64,000 nt of DNA, from positions 27,531,001 through 27,595,000 of the forward strand of contig CM068317.1 of NCBI GenBank assembly GCA_034766995.1. The letters are read 5' to 3'. The notes under the pieces were generated by a model. It saw only the letters and a program-made list of their open reading frames with translations. It did not search any database and had not been told where the DNA came from. The DNA comes from Acanthacorydalis orientalis (taxonomy: Eukaryota > Arthropoda > Insecta > Megaloptera > Corydalidae). Below, in pieces: positions 24,283 to 35,920 of the stretch. A program made the position numbers and the translations under genes. Every line of letters begins with the position of its first letter. Position 1 is the stretch's first letter.

Positions 24283-24291
24283 TAACTCAAT
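24240..24291. repeat. (TA)n/(CA)n microsatellite
   Basis: TA run ending in TACACACATATATAA. Confidence 0.9.
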
Positions 24292-24801
24292 TAAATTTAT
24301 ATTTGTTTTAAACTATATTTACATTTGATATAAACAGTGGAACCCGTTTAGCGTTAACTGATATTATTAGACAGGTTCCAGTTATGATTAACAAATGATT
24401 GTAATATTATTTGTTCTCAGCGCGGGTATATGCTGTGTACTGATTCCTTTCTATTATTCATGAGAATGAGAAAAAAATTATATATTTTCGAATAAAAATA
24501 TTAAACTCTTATGTATTTATTTTTACTCTTGTTATGTATTTCTTTATTTAATTCTTATTTACTTTTGTGAACGAACTTGAGTAAAACAATAAAATCTAAA
24601 AATACATTAAAATTATTTAGCGGAAGATTGATTATACTAGATTAAATAAAAAAAATAAAAAGGAAAGATCATTAATACTTCTTGAAAGCTAGTTGGTCAT
24701 TGTTTATAAACATTTACACGTTCTATGTAAATATTTTTAAAAGGAAATCAAATCTTAAAATAAACTGCTTTTTTTACCTATTATTACATTTTACACGTAC
24801 A

Positions 24802-24802
24802 T

Positions 24803-24841
<39 letters not shown>
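24802..24841. repeat. (TA)n-(GA)n microsatellite
   Basis: A short TA run passes directly into GAGAGA. Confidence 0.9.
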
Positions 24842-24844
<3 letters not shown>

Positions 24845-25257
24845 CAAAAGTGATCGGTTTCAACGTTCATAGGAAAACCCAAGCATAATCAAATTGCATC
24901 TATAATAGACTGCCCCTTGTTTTCATTTCAGTTGTACTTGTTTCAAATATTCCATTCCATGAATGAAACTATTTCAAAGTTTCTATTATGAATCATTCAT
25001 CGAAACAACCATTATATGATTGTCAAGTTAGGAAAAAGCGTAAAATAGAAACCCAAAATATGATTCAGAAAAAATTACAATGTCAATGTGGACAAGTGTA
25101 ATATCTTCAATTTATTTCAATCCTTTTATAAAAATGTATATATAGAGTATTATTTTAACTATATATTTCTGTTATATTTCTAAAAAACAAAACATTAGTA
25201 ATTGTTTCGTCTAATAAGTAATTGTTTTCTGAAATAGTGTAATTAAGTAAGTATTAA

Positions 25258-26200
25258 CCCTATGCACTCCGTTGGCTCCGCTATGGGGACAAGCGCAATT
25301 TGCAAAGAAAACTGAAATGCCACTTGACAGGTACTATAAAAAGAAACAGAACAGGTGTTCTAATTTTACTAAAGAAGGTAAGGTTTTCAAAAAAAGGACT
25401 GTTGCACATAAAAAGCAAAATACAATACTCTTAGTTTGGAAAGATAAAAGAATTGTAACTCTATTGAGTAACTGGCATAATACTAGAATGATAATTAGAA
25501 AAACATTTATACGAAGAGGTGCAGAACAAGTCATCAAAAAGCCAAATGTTGTTCTCAGCTACACGAAATCAATGGGTGGCGTTGATCGGGCAGATCACTA
25601 TGCGTCAAGTTATTGCTTTTTGAGAAAATCAATTAAATGGTGGGGGAAATTGTTCTTTTGAGGAATGGAAATATCTGTTATTAATTCATACATTCTCTAT
25701 CAAACTGTAAAACATAACAAAAACGAAATTACTACTGACACACTTCAAATATCGAAAACTCTTAATTGATCAACCAATAGGACATTTTCGCCAGGAGAGA
25801 ATAAGAGCTTCTACTTCCATCTCTGAAATTAAGTTATATTTTAAGCTTCACATAATGAGAAAATGTGAAAATAGGGATTGTGTTGTATGTTCCAAGAGAA
25901 TGGAAAATGGCGGGAGACGTCAAACGAGTGATTAGTGCGATACTTGTCTAAATAAACCCAGAATGCACATGGGAGACTGTTTTCAAAGGTACCATTACAA
26001 ATTGCAATTACAAAATGTAAAATTCAAGCTTTATTTACATTAGAACAAAGCACACTTACAAAATAAATAAAAATAAATAAATTCATAAGCACTTGTACTT
26101 TTTTCCTTTCATAACAAAACTTCCCTTTTCCAAAAGCTTCATTGTAAGAGTGTTAAAGTTGCAGGTCGATAATATCAAAAAATGCTCGGAGTGCAAAGGG
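25258..26200 (+). mobile_element. piggyBac-type element, 943 bp, ends and TTAA intact
   Basis: Bounded by TTAA at 25254-25257 and 26201-26204. The 14 bp terminal repeats are CCCTATGCACTCCG and, inverted, CCCTTTGCACTCCG, with one mismatch. TTAA target specificity together with the encoded protein identifies piggyBac. Only the C-terminal part of the transposase is present, so this is an internally deleted, non-autonomous copy. It carries nearly intact ends but a broken coding region. Confidence 0.92.
25272..26015 (+). pseudogene. piggyBac transposase, C-terminal fragment with stop and frameshift
   Basis: About 129 residues are open: PLDRYYKKKQNRCSNF, LVWKDKRIVTLLSNWHN and the family hallmark SMGGVDRADHY followed by RKSIKWWGKLFF. 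A TGA then replaces a probable TGG at 25660, and the sequence continues as GMEISVINSYILYQ. After a frameshift near 25760 it reads LLIDQPIGHFRQERI and ends with a Cys-rich region: MRKCENRDCVVCSKRM, then CDTCLNKPRMHMGDCFQRYH. That is the zinc-binding tail of piggyBac transposases. The N-terminal part and the first catalytic aspartates are missing. Confidence 0.85.
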
Positions 26201-26204
26201 TTAA

Positions 26205-26925
26205 AATACCATACTTTTAAAATATGTGACTACTACTAATTATCTGAGAAATCTTTCGTGCCTGTCTATTTGCTAAGTGTGTGGGCATGAACGTATGTTT
26301 AAATAACAGCATTTATATTATTCAGTTTAACAAATTTTCTTGTAAATTTCCGTTTGTCTTAAAAATGTTATGCAATGCAAGAACTGTGAAATTGTAATTA
26401 GAACGAATTGGACACAATAATTAATTTTAATTTGCATACATAAGTTAAATTGTCACTACAGTACAGAAAATATCTGTTCATCATTTTATGTACTCATATA
26501 TCATCCTGTATGAGATATTTAGCTAAAATATCTGAACTACTTTGCAAGAAAATACTTTAATAATTTTTGTAAAGATAAGTTATAGTCTTTAATGTACTTT
26601 ATTTGATAAAATTGTTTTTATATATTAATTGATGGACATGATACGATTATGTAAAGATGTTTTTGTAAATACGTTTTGTAATACGTTTTTTTAATAATTC
26701 ATATATCTTTTATTTATTTTGTTAAAGATATTATAAATTATTCATCTTTATAAATGTATAAATAATTTGATGTTTTTATTTTAGTTTTAGTTAATGTTAA
26801 TTGTATCAACTGTTACAAATGAATTTATTTCTCTTATTCTTGAGGTCACTATTCTTTGTTTTTGTGTCTCCATTACTGATTTTGTCTTTTGACAACTTGA
26901 AGTCGAAAGACGTAACAATGGAAGA

Positions 26926-26928
<3 letters not shown>
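26205..26928. other. Intergenic stretch, no gene seen
   Basis: AT-rich, without repeat ends or coding signal. Confidence 0.5.

Positions 26929-26930
<2 letters not shown>

Positions 26931-26985
<55 letters not shown>
26931..26985. repeat. (TA)n microsatellite
   Basis: TA run with one GTA variant near its end. Confidence 0.95.
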
Positions 26986-27120
26986 TAAATTATATTATTT
27001 ACATATTTGAAACCATTTTAGTATGAAAAAATATATGACCAAAACATTTACTCAAAGAGTAATAGTTGAAAAATAAATCCAACAAAATTAATAGAACAAC
27101 ATCCATACATACACAGACAT

Positions 27121-27128
27121 TATATATA

Positions 27129-27169
<41 letters not shown>
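27121..27169. repeat. (TA)n microsatellite
   Basis: TA run with one TTTA interruption. Confidence 0.95.
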
Positions 27170-27171
<2 letters not shown>

Positions 27172-27184
27172 TAATGCTAAAACA

Positions 27185-27578
27185 ATGCAAGGACGACAAG
27201 AAAGCGCAGAAAAGTATACAAAAATGTGTTAGGAATAACAAAACAAAAAAAAGAATAGGATGGAATGCAAAAATAAACTGGAGTTACAGACATTAGACGA
27301 GTGAAAAGGTTGAAATGGCATTGAAGGGAACACATTGTAAGAGAAGATAATCGATGTACAACAGAAATTATTAATTGAGAACCAAGAAATTTAAAAAAGC
27401 CCTAGAAAATGATAAATGAACACATGGAATAAGGTCACAAGAAAATTTATTGGAAATTTATGAAAATGAAAGATTGAATTGTTCGAAATGGAAAGTTTTC
27501 GATGAGCCCTTAATTCAGGAGTGGATCGAAAAGTACTTATTATAATAATAATGATGATTATATATATATATATATAGT
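27185..27578 (+). mobile_element. Decayed non-LTR retrotransposon (LINE) 3' end with microsatellite tail
   Basis: One frame from about 27297 reads VKRLKWHxREHIVREDNR, CTTEIINxEPRNLKKP and KMINEHMExGHKK (x = stop). This follows the C-terminal tail of reverse transcriptases of jockey/RTE-like LINEs, consensus VxRLKWxWAGHVARRxDNRW then LxWRPRxGKRxRGRP. A shifted frame later gives a block like the terminal region before EWIEKY. The coding relic ends and the sequence turns into ATAATAATGATGATTATATA, as many insect LINEs end in a simple repeat. Confidence 0.65.
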
Positions 27579-27779
27579 TTCGATTATAAGAATTTTAATC
27601 AAATTAAACATATTATTTTAAAGACAATATAATTTTAAGTTCATCATATTTATTTACAATAATATGCTTAAATTGTATATTATATATTTTTCTCACTGTG
27701 TTTAAATATATACGTTATCGGGTTATTTTTGGAATAAGAACAGTAAAAGAAAGATTAATTTAGTGATGAAATGCAATGA

Positions 27780-28370
27780 AAACAGTGGACTGAATGCGGT
27801 GAAACGGCTCCGCAGAAGGTACATGTGGTTCACTCGGCTGAAAAGGTGATGGGGTCAGTTTTTTGGGACGTGAAAAGAATTATCTCGATTGACTATTTTC
27901 AGAAGTGAGATACTGTTTCTGCCCATTACTGTGCAGAATTTTTGGAGAAGTTGAAGGAAGCGATCGTGGAAAAACGTCACGTGATGGTCAAGAAAAAACT
28001 ATTGTACATTATGGTAGTGTACAGTTCATTCAAGCGTTGTCGTTCAGCAAAAATGAGCTAAATTGAACTTTGAAGTGGTCCGCATCCATTATATCGTCTG
28101 ATTTAGATCACTTAGAATTCCATCTGTTTCCGAAACTCAAAATTTTTCTAGCGGGAAAGCGATTTAGGTCAAATGAAGAGGCGACAGATGCCGTAACCGG
28201 CTGTTTCGAGGACCTCCAAGAAACCCACTTACAGGAGGGAATTGTGAAGCCGGAGAAACGTTGAGGCAAGTGCATTGAGCTATAAGGCGATAATGTCGAA
28301 AAATAATGAAACAGAAATTGTTGTCTCTAATATCGATCCAAGTTACTCTTGAAACCACCCTCGTATATAC
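27780..28370 (+). pseudogene. Irritans-type mariner transposase, C-terminal half, decayed
   Basis: Recognisable blocks in order: KVHVVHSAEKVMGSVFWDVK, IISIDYFQK, CAEFLEKLKEAIVEKRH, LEFHLFPKLKIFLAGKRFRS, NEEATDAVTGCFEDLQ and HLQEGIVKPEKR. They match the catalytic half of HSMAR2/SETMAR-like mariner transposases (FWD, DYHLFPNLKKWLAGKRF, EEV..AV..YFEDL). Several stops and at least one frameshift are present, and the middle block holding the second Asp (HHDNAPAH region) is garbled. The helix-turn-helix half is absent. CTTGAAACCACCCTCGTA near 28350 is probably the right terminal repeat. Confidence 0.8.
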
Positions 28371-28392
28371 AGACACGAATTTACATATCTAT

Positions 28393-28403
28393 CTATCTCT
28401 CTC

Positions 28404-28489
<86 letters not shown>
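28393..28489. repeat. (CT)n-(TA)n-(GA)n microsatellite
   Basis: Compound tract: CT, a long TA run, then GA. Confidence 0.95.
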
Positions 28490-28719
28490 ATGAATAACAC
28501 AAGAATCTTATTTTAAAAGTGTGAATATTTTATTGAAAATATATTAAATAAAGAGTTCTTCGAACGAGTAATATTTATTTAAAATCTCTAATAATGTGTT
28601 TTAACAGTACTGACTACTGTACAAAAATAGTTTATGCATTTTCTTATGCAGTTTAATGTATGGAATGATTCTTATTTTTTATATTTGATGTGTTCTTTGT
28701 GAACAAAAATATGTCATAG

Positions 28720-28723
<4 letters not shown>

Positions 28724-28795
<72 letters not shown>
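28724..28795. repeat. (TA)n microsatellite
   Basis: Uninterrupted TA run of about 72 bp. Confidence 0.95.
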
Positions 28796-28796
<1 letters not shown>

Positions 28797-28798
<2 letters not shown>

Positions 28799-29720
28799 GT
28801 ATTTGATACATGTGTTTAAAAATTAATGTAAATATGAAATATGTGTACATGCATGCATGCGTTCATGCATTAATTGAAATTTAAATGAGTTTTTAATTTG
28901 AATACGGCCTTAAAGGTCAAATGAATATCAAAAATATAAGTCTAGCCAGGAAGGTTGGTTAGAAACATTCACATTTGATTTTAATCACAAAATCCCATCA
29001 TAAATAAGTTTCGACTTCGAATATATTCATGCATCACTGCGCGAAATTAAATTAATACAATTTAACTACTTTATGCAATAGTCTATACAAGAAAGTATTG
29101 AACTTCACTAACTTTTCAATGATCATAAAAACTTCATTCATAAACGCCGTCCATTAAAATTTATTAGTCCAGAATCCACCTTTTAGTCACGCAACATTGT
29201 CAACAGACACTAAAAAAAATGTTTCTTCTATTTCACAAATATAATATCCAAAACACATGCACTAGGGGTTAATAGTACGGAACAAAAAAGGTATTTTCTT
29301 TATAAAACGAGATAAAATATTGTTTTTTTATTTCTTGACCTAATGTAATATATGTTGCTGACAAGGATAACCATATGTTAATTATTACACGGAGTTAAAC
29401 ACAGTCGAATAAATCACGTCTCGTGCTGTGATATACAAACACCAAGTGGATATTTTTCCGTATTTACGAATGGAAGTTTTCGAAAATATTTCGGTAATTG
29501 ATTGTCTTTAATAAACTAATATTAATAGTTTTACAAAACATAAAATATCTGTGTTAATTATCAGTAAAACTTGTTTACTATATTCGAAATGACGTTTATA
29601 GGTTAGAAAGTAAGAAAAGACGCGCATGTGTTCATACAATGCTTGTTTTCTAGAAGCATTCAATATAATTCTTCGCTTACGACACATACATACATGAATG
29701 TTTATATACAAAATACATAC
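28797..29720. other. Intergenic stretch, no supported gene
   Basis: 28880-29230 is slightly richer in C (CTAGCCAGGAAGGTTGG, CGCCGTCCATT, CCAGAATCCACC) and may be an old transposon, but no ends or coding region were recognised. Confidence 0.4.
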
Positions 29721-29723
29721 ATC

Positions 29724-29726
<3 letters not shown>

Positions 29727-29778
<52 letters not shown>

Positions 29779-29820
29779 TATTATGTATTTGTATATGTAT
29801 ATGCATATGTATGTATGTAT
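29727..29820. repeat. (TA)n/(TATG)n microsatellite
   Basis: A TA run passing into TATGTA variants. Confidence 0.9.
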
Positions 29821-29821
29821 A

Positions 29822-32800
29822 AATCCATGACAAATAATTATTGTACAGCGAATATGTATGTAACTAGATTGTTGGTTTATTTAAATAAAAATATTGACAG
29901 TAGTTCTTTAAAAATATTGACATTATTTTCTTATACTTGATTACAGTAAAAAATATAAATTTAAAAGTAATCATTAGTGAATATTGGAACAAATTTTAAC
30001 AATTTCTGTAATACAGTAGTTAAACATTTTGTTAATATCTAGGCATTAGTTATTTTTACTTTTTCTTATTCATTTACTTTCACTTTGTAATCAACCTAAT
30101 ATATTTTCTAGAAGCTAGAGGTGTAAATTTCCATGTTTTCAAAAAGTAGTTTCTGTAACTTAGTTTAGCTTAATAATTGTTATTATTTACTCTTTTTCTT
30201 TAATTTACTGAAAAGACGTTAATTTAGATTTATTTCCAAGTATCGACAGTCCTGGATTGTCACAGTCGCTTGAAGTTATAATATATTTATTTCATACTTG
30301 AAAGAATAATAAAGGATTTCTTTAAATTATTCCAGAAAAATATGTCGAGAACGATATTTCTAATTACTGTGAATTTTTTCTCGACTATTTTTGTGATTTT
30401 ATTTTTAAATGATTAATTAAATATTTTTACTTATTGTTTTGCGTATAAAAGTTTGACAGTTTCTAACAAAATTCATCATTGTCTTGTTGAACTCACTTTT
30501 GTATTTTATTTGTGTGTTTTATTTGTAAAAATTTCATAAATATCGACATTTGGTTTGTTTATGCAAAGAAGTTTTTTTTAAAATCAGTATATTTTTTTCA
30601 TATAGTTAAATACTATTTTTTTCCCCATTTTATTAGTGATAACAGGAAACCGTTTTCCGTGTTTTTGAATTAATTTACAGTTCAAATATAATTGTCTTGT
30701 AAGTAATTAGAATAAGTTTAGTTTACTTTTTATCATAAAGGGATTCATTTATACCTTTTTCTAGGTTAGTATTTTATCTTTTGTGTAAGGTATTATTTTT
30801 CTTTTTAATGTATGTTTTTACACCGTTATAAAAATGAATTGAAATATTCGTGTGTTTATAAAAAGTCACATCAGCGAGAAAAGTATTTTGTTCTGTTTTG
30901 AGGTATGGGCAGGTTTTAGTCTAGAGTCACTGATTTAATAGCTTGATATTTTTTTATCAATTTCTTTTTATATAATTTATCAATAGTCTTCAATAATTAA
31001 TTTTTTTTCGATCATTTTTTGTATGATAAATATAGTTTTCAAATCTACAAACTTGTTTATTTCATCTCTTTTATTGTTTATAGTTACTTTGATTGTTTTC
31101 AATTGAAAATAAATCATTTTTCATTTGTTCAAATTTTTAATATTTATATATTAAAATTTTACATCATTTCTATATTTCTAAAGGATGGTTACGTTAATTA
31201 AATTATTAATTTATTAATAAAGAACTCTCGTGTATTAATTAGTATTTTAAAAATTAGTTGTTTCTTTTTTTTGTGGAAGCATTTTGAAATAAATTAATGA
31301 AATCAGCTTTTCTTCTCCGAAATCTGCCACTTTAAGGAATTATAAATATGCTTTAGAATTAGGAATTTTTTCGTGAATCTGTATTATTTGTTGTAAATAA
31401 ACGCATACATTTTTATTTACTTATTGTTTTTTGATTTACGTTTAATATGACTTATTATTTTTTCTAAAAACTAAAAAGTAATGTAATGTAAATTTTCTTA
31501 AATATTTAAATTATTAATCGGTCCAGTGTAATATTTTACATTAGTCGTTACCAAATCATGAAATATATTCAACCATTTGTTTACATCCCCAGTAGGTAAT
31601 TTTTAAATGTAAATACTATCAAATTAAAATATCTTCTAATAATAAAAATGATTAATAAGGCACTAATGAAGCATTTAATATACATAATACATTTAGGGAA
31701 TGCGTTTTTCAGATAATTTAGATGGAAATGTCAAAAGTACTACACCGTGTCTAATAATTGTACAATTATCTCCCTATACATTATGCAACTGTTGCGTTTT
31801 TTGTAATATTTATGTATTTATGATTTTTGAATCAACAATGCACAGTAGTAGATCATTAGTAAAATTTTACATGTCTTCAGTGGCAGATACACTATGGGTT
31901 ATAAATCATTGTTATACAGAAGTTTGATAGAGATTTTTGAGGCTAATGGAGATATTGGAGATTTTAAGTTTGAGGAAAATTATTTTTAAAATATGATTTT
32001 TTTAATTACTTTTTTATTCTGAATAAATCTGGTATTAAAAATGTGATTAGTAAGATTGTAGTGATTACTATAATTTTAAATATAATATTCTCTGCAAAGT
32101 TGTATTATTTATTTCGTTATTTTAAGTTAACATTTAAAGAAAGAAATAAATCTTATTTTATAATTAACATGAATTAATTTATTAAAATTGTATAAATAAA
32201 ATAAAAATGAAAAAACATATATTTTTGGAATGCAGCTTTGATAATATCAAAATAAACAGATTTTTATCTAAAAGATAGAGAATAGTAAATACGGTCATAA
32301 CGAACTGGTATCACAGAATAATTCCTACTCTTTTATAGAATACACTATAAAAAATCATTCAACAGCTGTGGAGCTTAGTATCGATTGCGATGGAGCATTT
32401 TTGATTGGTTCACAATAATAGATAATTAGAAATGATCCCGCCTATTGTACCGTAGTAATTGTTCAATTAACATGCATATTATCTGAAATGTGATAAAAAT
32501 GTATCGTGTGAAAACACAGATTGATCTTGAGTATGTATTTTATATGACAGTGTTGTGTTTATGTGACAACAAAAAAATAACTGGAGTTTTTTCGAACGTC
32601 ATTCGTGTGTTTTTGAAAGATTAATTTATGAACACTAAAAAAACTAAATGTTGTGGTTTTCTAAAATGATTTGTATGGATTTTTTTTATTATAAATCTCA
32701 ATTGTGACACGTCCACTACCATTATCCTTAATATTATGGTTAAGAATAAGTGCAATGTTTGGCTGTAGAAATTTTAATACTTTTTTTTTATTTAAAACGA

Positions 32801-32978
32801 TAAATATGTACGTTGTAAAATATTGTTTGATTGTTATGCATCATAAATAACCTCAGTTTGATTCCATTGTAGTGTATACATAGGTTTCATAAAAGAAAAC
32901 AGTAAAAAATAATAGAATACCTTATTTATGGTATTATAATAATTTAATAATATAAATAAATTGTAATAATTGTTAAAA
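29822..32978. other. AT-rich stretch upstream of the serine-rich gene
   Basis: No microsatellite and no recognised transposon. 32330-32480 is less AT-rich (TCAACAGCTGTGGAGC, TCCCGCCTATTGTACCG) and could belong to the promoter or 5' UTR of the gene starting at 32979. That is inference from position only. Confidence 0.4.
31706..31927 (+). CDS. Unrecognised small ORF, doubtful
   Basis: An open frame of about 74 codons ends in SSRSLVKFYMSSVADTLWVI then NHCYTEV and two stops. Its composition is more protein-like than nearby ORFs (mixed codons, Cys/Ser/Val-rich). No domain is recognised and a splice role is possible (TTTAG precedes it). It may be chance. Confidence 0.15.
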   Translation, partial: FSDNLDGNVKSTTPCLIIVQLSPYTLCNCCVFCNIYVFMIFESTMHSSRSLVKFYMSSVADTLWVINHCYTEV

Positions 32979-33174
32979 ATGAGTGCTTCAAAACAGTCTT
33001 CACATAGGAGCAGCAACAGCAACAGCAGCAACAATCTCAGTCTCAGTGCAAAATTATCATTGGGAATCCGTACCTCTAAATCAGCCGAACTACCAAAACG
33101 AGCGCCGACGGCGTTGGCCGAAATGAGTAGATTAGCAGCTGGTGTTGTTGCAGTAGCAAGTGGCTCCGCTACTG
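32979..33174 (+). CDS. Serine-rich first coding exon of an unrecognised gene
   Basis: The ATG at 32979 opens 65 codons plus one base: MSASKQSSHRSSNSNSSNN, then SAKLSLGIRTSKSAELPKRA and MSRLAAGVVAVASGSAT. It ends at a strong donor CTG|GTACGT (phase 1). The exon is far GC-richer than its surroundings and contains a short AGC/AAC codon repeat, so it is very likely coding. The N-terminus is low-complexity Ser/Asn and probably disordered; the basic and Ala/Val-rich second half is distinctive, but I do not recognise the family. It may be the N-terminal exon of a large gene whose other exons lie mostly to the right. The first downstream exons in phase are at 35688 and 36948. Confidence 0.7.
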
Positions 33175-33334
33175 GTACGTGTCTAAAAAAGTAATTTTGT
33201 AAATTTGTATGTAGATTTCATACTTACCAACTACAAAATATCTTCCTTTAATATGATTTCTTAATTGTTTATGTAGTTTTGATTATTTTTATTATATACT
33301 GTTTATTTTATTGATTATTGACGAATAGTGAAAT

Positions 33335-33590
<256 letters not shown>

Positions 33591-33811
33591 AAAATAATAT
33601 AAATAAAAAAATATTAATTAATACAATAAGAAAGTGAATGAATATAATTTAGATCAGTGGTGTAAAACTCATATATGAACACGGGCCACCAAATTCAGTG
33701 TAAGAGTGTCTGCGGATCGCAGACAAAAAAAGTCACACCACAAACAAAAAAGGTCTTTTATTTTGTAAATTGTAAATGATAAATAGATATAATTGTCATT
33801 GTTGAATGTGG

Positions 33812-33813
<2 letters not shown>

Positions 33814-33889
<76 letters not shown>
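33814..33889. repeat. (TA)n microsatellite inside the hAT element
   Basis: Uninterrupted TA run after GGATATG. Confidence 0.95.
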
Positions 33890-33893
<4 letters not shown>

Positions 33894-34028
33894 ATTAAAT
33901 ATGGTGCTGTGGTTTTGAGTTTGCTGTCATATATTGTATTGTGTTTCCTGGATACCGTTATATAAAAAAAAAGAAAATACATAGTAACAAAAATATATAA
34001 AATAATGGTTAACAAAGTTGACCCATAA

Positions 34029-34242
34029 CACGACAACGGGCACTTGGGTTGTGGGTACCGGGCTTCTCTCTCCCCCCCCCGTAAACTGTCATGGGTTTTT
34101 CCACCAACTACTGCTCGAACTGTGCCTTTCGCTCTCCTCAATACTTGGGGATCGAGCAACTCCACCAGCTCAAGTTATAGGTCTCGTACCTCGCACGTTG
34201 ACCTGTAGTGATCTTCGCGTTGGCACAACTGTATCGTTTTTT
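34029..34242 (+). mobile_element. GC-rich 214 bp insert flanked by 11 bp direct repeats
   Basis: Exact copies of TTGACCCATAA at 34018-34028 and 34243-34253 flank a segment much richer in G and C than anything nearby (TTGTGGGTACCGGGCTTC, a run of ten C, GGGGATCGAGCAACTCC). The insert ends in a T run next to the right repeat. The repeats fit a target-site duplication from retroposition. The T run could be a Pol III terminator copied into DNA (plus-strand sense). I recognise no tRNA, 5S, 7SL or snRNA sequence. It is nested in the decayed hAT element, so it inserted later. Confidence 0.55.
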
Positions 34243-34479
34243 TTGACCCATAATGTGTTTTAATTATGTACACGCTTATAAAAACATAAATATTAACATA
34301 TTCGAAAATAACTCATTTAAAATTTATATTTATAATTTCTTTAATGAATTTATAAAAATTAAAAAAAATACATCAGTTTTAGGTATTATTATCAAATGTT
34401 ATAACAAAATTTTAAATTAGAAAAATTAAAAAAATAATATTTATTATTAGAAACTTAGCATTTTTTTGGCAGAAACTAT

Positions 34480-35021
34480 TTTATCAACATCGGGTGTAAT
34501 TTTTTGTGATAATGTTATTTTTATTATAGATTTTAAATGTTCATTTGTCAATCTTGACCTGTGAAGTTTTATTAATCTTTAAAAGGGAATATAATTGTTT
34601 ACATAGGTACGTACTACCAAACATTGCCAAGACAAGCATACACATTTCAATAATATATTCTGGCAAGTACAAATAAAAATCTTGAATACAAACTTCATTA
34701 AACTTTTCTTTTAGCACCGTGTTGCACTGAATTTCAATCAATTCCATTTGGATGTTACTTTTTACTTCTTCGGAGTTAAAAGAAAACGGGGCAGATAAAT
34801 AGTAAATAGATAAATAGTAAATAGAATTCTCGGTGTTAAAGGAAAACGGAGGAGATAAATAATAAAAAGTCATTTTCACATTCCTTGAATCCTTCAAATC
34901 GTTTTTTAAATTCAATTAATAATTCTTGAATATGTGAAGCATATTTCCTAAAATCACAACCGTAATATAATTCTTGATAATTTTTACTAGTAGGAAAATG
35001 AACTAAATCGCACTTGACCAT
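34480..35021 (-). pseudogene. hAT transposase C-terminal relic
   Basis: Two overlapping frames give VKCDLVHFPTSKNYQE and IQELLIEFKKRFEGFKECEN, then NIQMELIEIQCNTVLKEKF, FYLYLPEYI and FGSTYLCKQLYSLLKINK. These match the C-terminal dimerisation region of GTF2IRD2-like hAT transposases (NLQMELIDLQC, FGSTYxCEQLFSxMKxNKS). At least one frameshift, plus a local duplication around 34790-34860 that repeats PFSFN(T/S)E, breaks the gene. The N-terminal zinc finger and catalytic half are missing. Confidence 0.85.
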
Positions 35022-35687
35022 AAAATGACGTTCCTTTCAGTATACTTCTATAATTTGCAATCTTTAAAAATGTATTTTATATTTTTTTAAATTCCATTTT
35101 CTATTTTAATAAAATCAACTTCAAGCTTTGGGTCGCGGGCCGTATCTTAGTCTTGCGGGCCGCATGTTTGACACCTCTGGTTTAGATTAGATTAAGTACG
35201 TTATTTTGGACATTGTTTTGTTGCAATTAGAGAAAACTATCGTATAAAGGTAAAAAAGTGTATTCGATGAAAATTAGCAAAATAATATAATAGCTAAAAG
35301 TTGCTAACACATAAAAGGAGAAAATAAATTTAAAATTGTTTCCTTTTTTGTTATAAAATAATACTTTTTTATAATCTTTATACTTTATGGATTGTAAAAA
35401 ATAATATGAAAAGTAATAAGTTTATCGATATCTTGGTGTAAATTTTAAAAATAATGTATGTCTTAGGAGAAAACATTTTGTTACACTATGGAGTGATTTT
35501 AAAGATTGAAATCCGAGATTTTATATTGTGTTATATGGAATGATATGGAAATGATAAAAAACTATTTTAGTTTTATTTAATTAATATATTGTTTCATGTG
35601 ATTCCTGTACAGTATTACTCTAAAAGAAAATCATCTATTTGTGGAATTAGTACATTTGTTATGTATACTCTGTTTTTTACGATTTAG

Positions 35688-35733
35688 ATAAAAAAATTGC
35701 GGCTTCTAAGCAGTTGGATAAGATGTATACTAG
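35688..35733 (+). CDS. Short internal exon (46 nt) of the serine-rich gene
   Basis: It lies between a pyrimidine-rich acceptor (CTGTTTTTTACGATTTAG) and the donor TAG|GTAATA. Joined in phase to 33174 it gives SGSATDKKIAASKQLDKMYT with no stop and leaves two bases. The GC-rich GCGGCTTCTAAGCAGTTGG stands out in AT-rich DNA. The exon is inferred from splice signals and phase only. Confidence 0.5.
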
Positions 35734-35832
35734 GTAATACTGTGATTGTTTTTCGGTTACATTAGTAAATTTGACATCTTGTTCAATTATAATATCTTTT
35801 TATTAAAATTGATTTTTTGTAAATATCATATT

Positions 35833-35920
35833 CAGACAATCGTGGTAGTCATATGTTCTTTTTTCGATATTCAGACATCATCAGACAATCGTGATAGTCA
35901 TATGTTCTTTTTTCGATATT
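35833..35920. repeat. Tandem duplication, period 49 bp
   Basis: CAGACAATCGTGGTAGTCAT and the following bases to CGATATT (35833-35871) recur at 35882-35920 with one substitution (GTGG to GTGA). The near identity indicates a recent event. Confidence 0.9.

Larger units (their letters stand above)
33655..35179 (-). mobile_element. hAT transposon, 1.5 kb, with decayed transposase
   Basis: Ends CAGTGGTGTAAAACTCATAT and, inverted, CAGAGGTGTCAAACATGCGG, flanked by ATTTAGAT (33647-33654) and GTTTAGAT (35180-35187), 7 of 8 matching. Both ends contain CGGGCC, as in the GTF2IRD2/ZBED-related hAT group. The transposase relic on the minus strand belongs to the same group. A (TA)n tract and a 214 bp GC-rich insert lie inside. 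It sits in an intron of the serine-rich gene, on the opposite strand. Confidence 0.88.

Noticed and set aside
24338..24420. CAGTGGAACCCGTTTAGC, resembling a pogo/Tigger end
   Set aside because: No opposite end, no transposase and no clear TA duplication found.
33758..34165. 135-codon minus-strand ORF over the GC-rich insert and (TA)n tract
   Set aside because: Half of it is microsatellite and the rest crosses insert boundaries; not a coherent protein.
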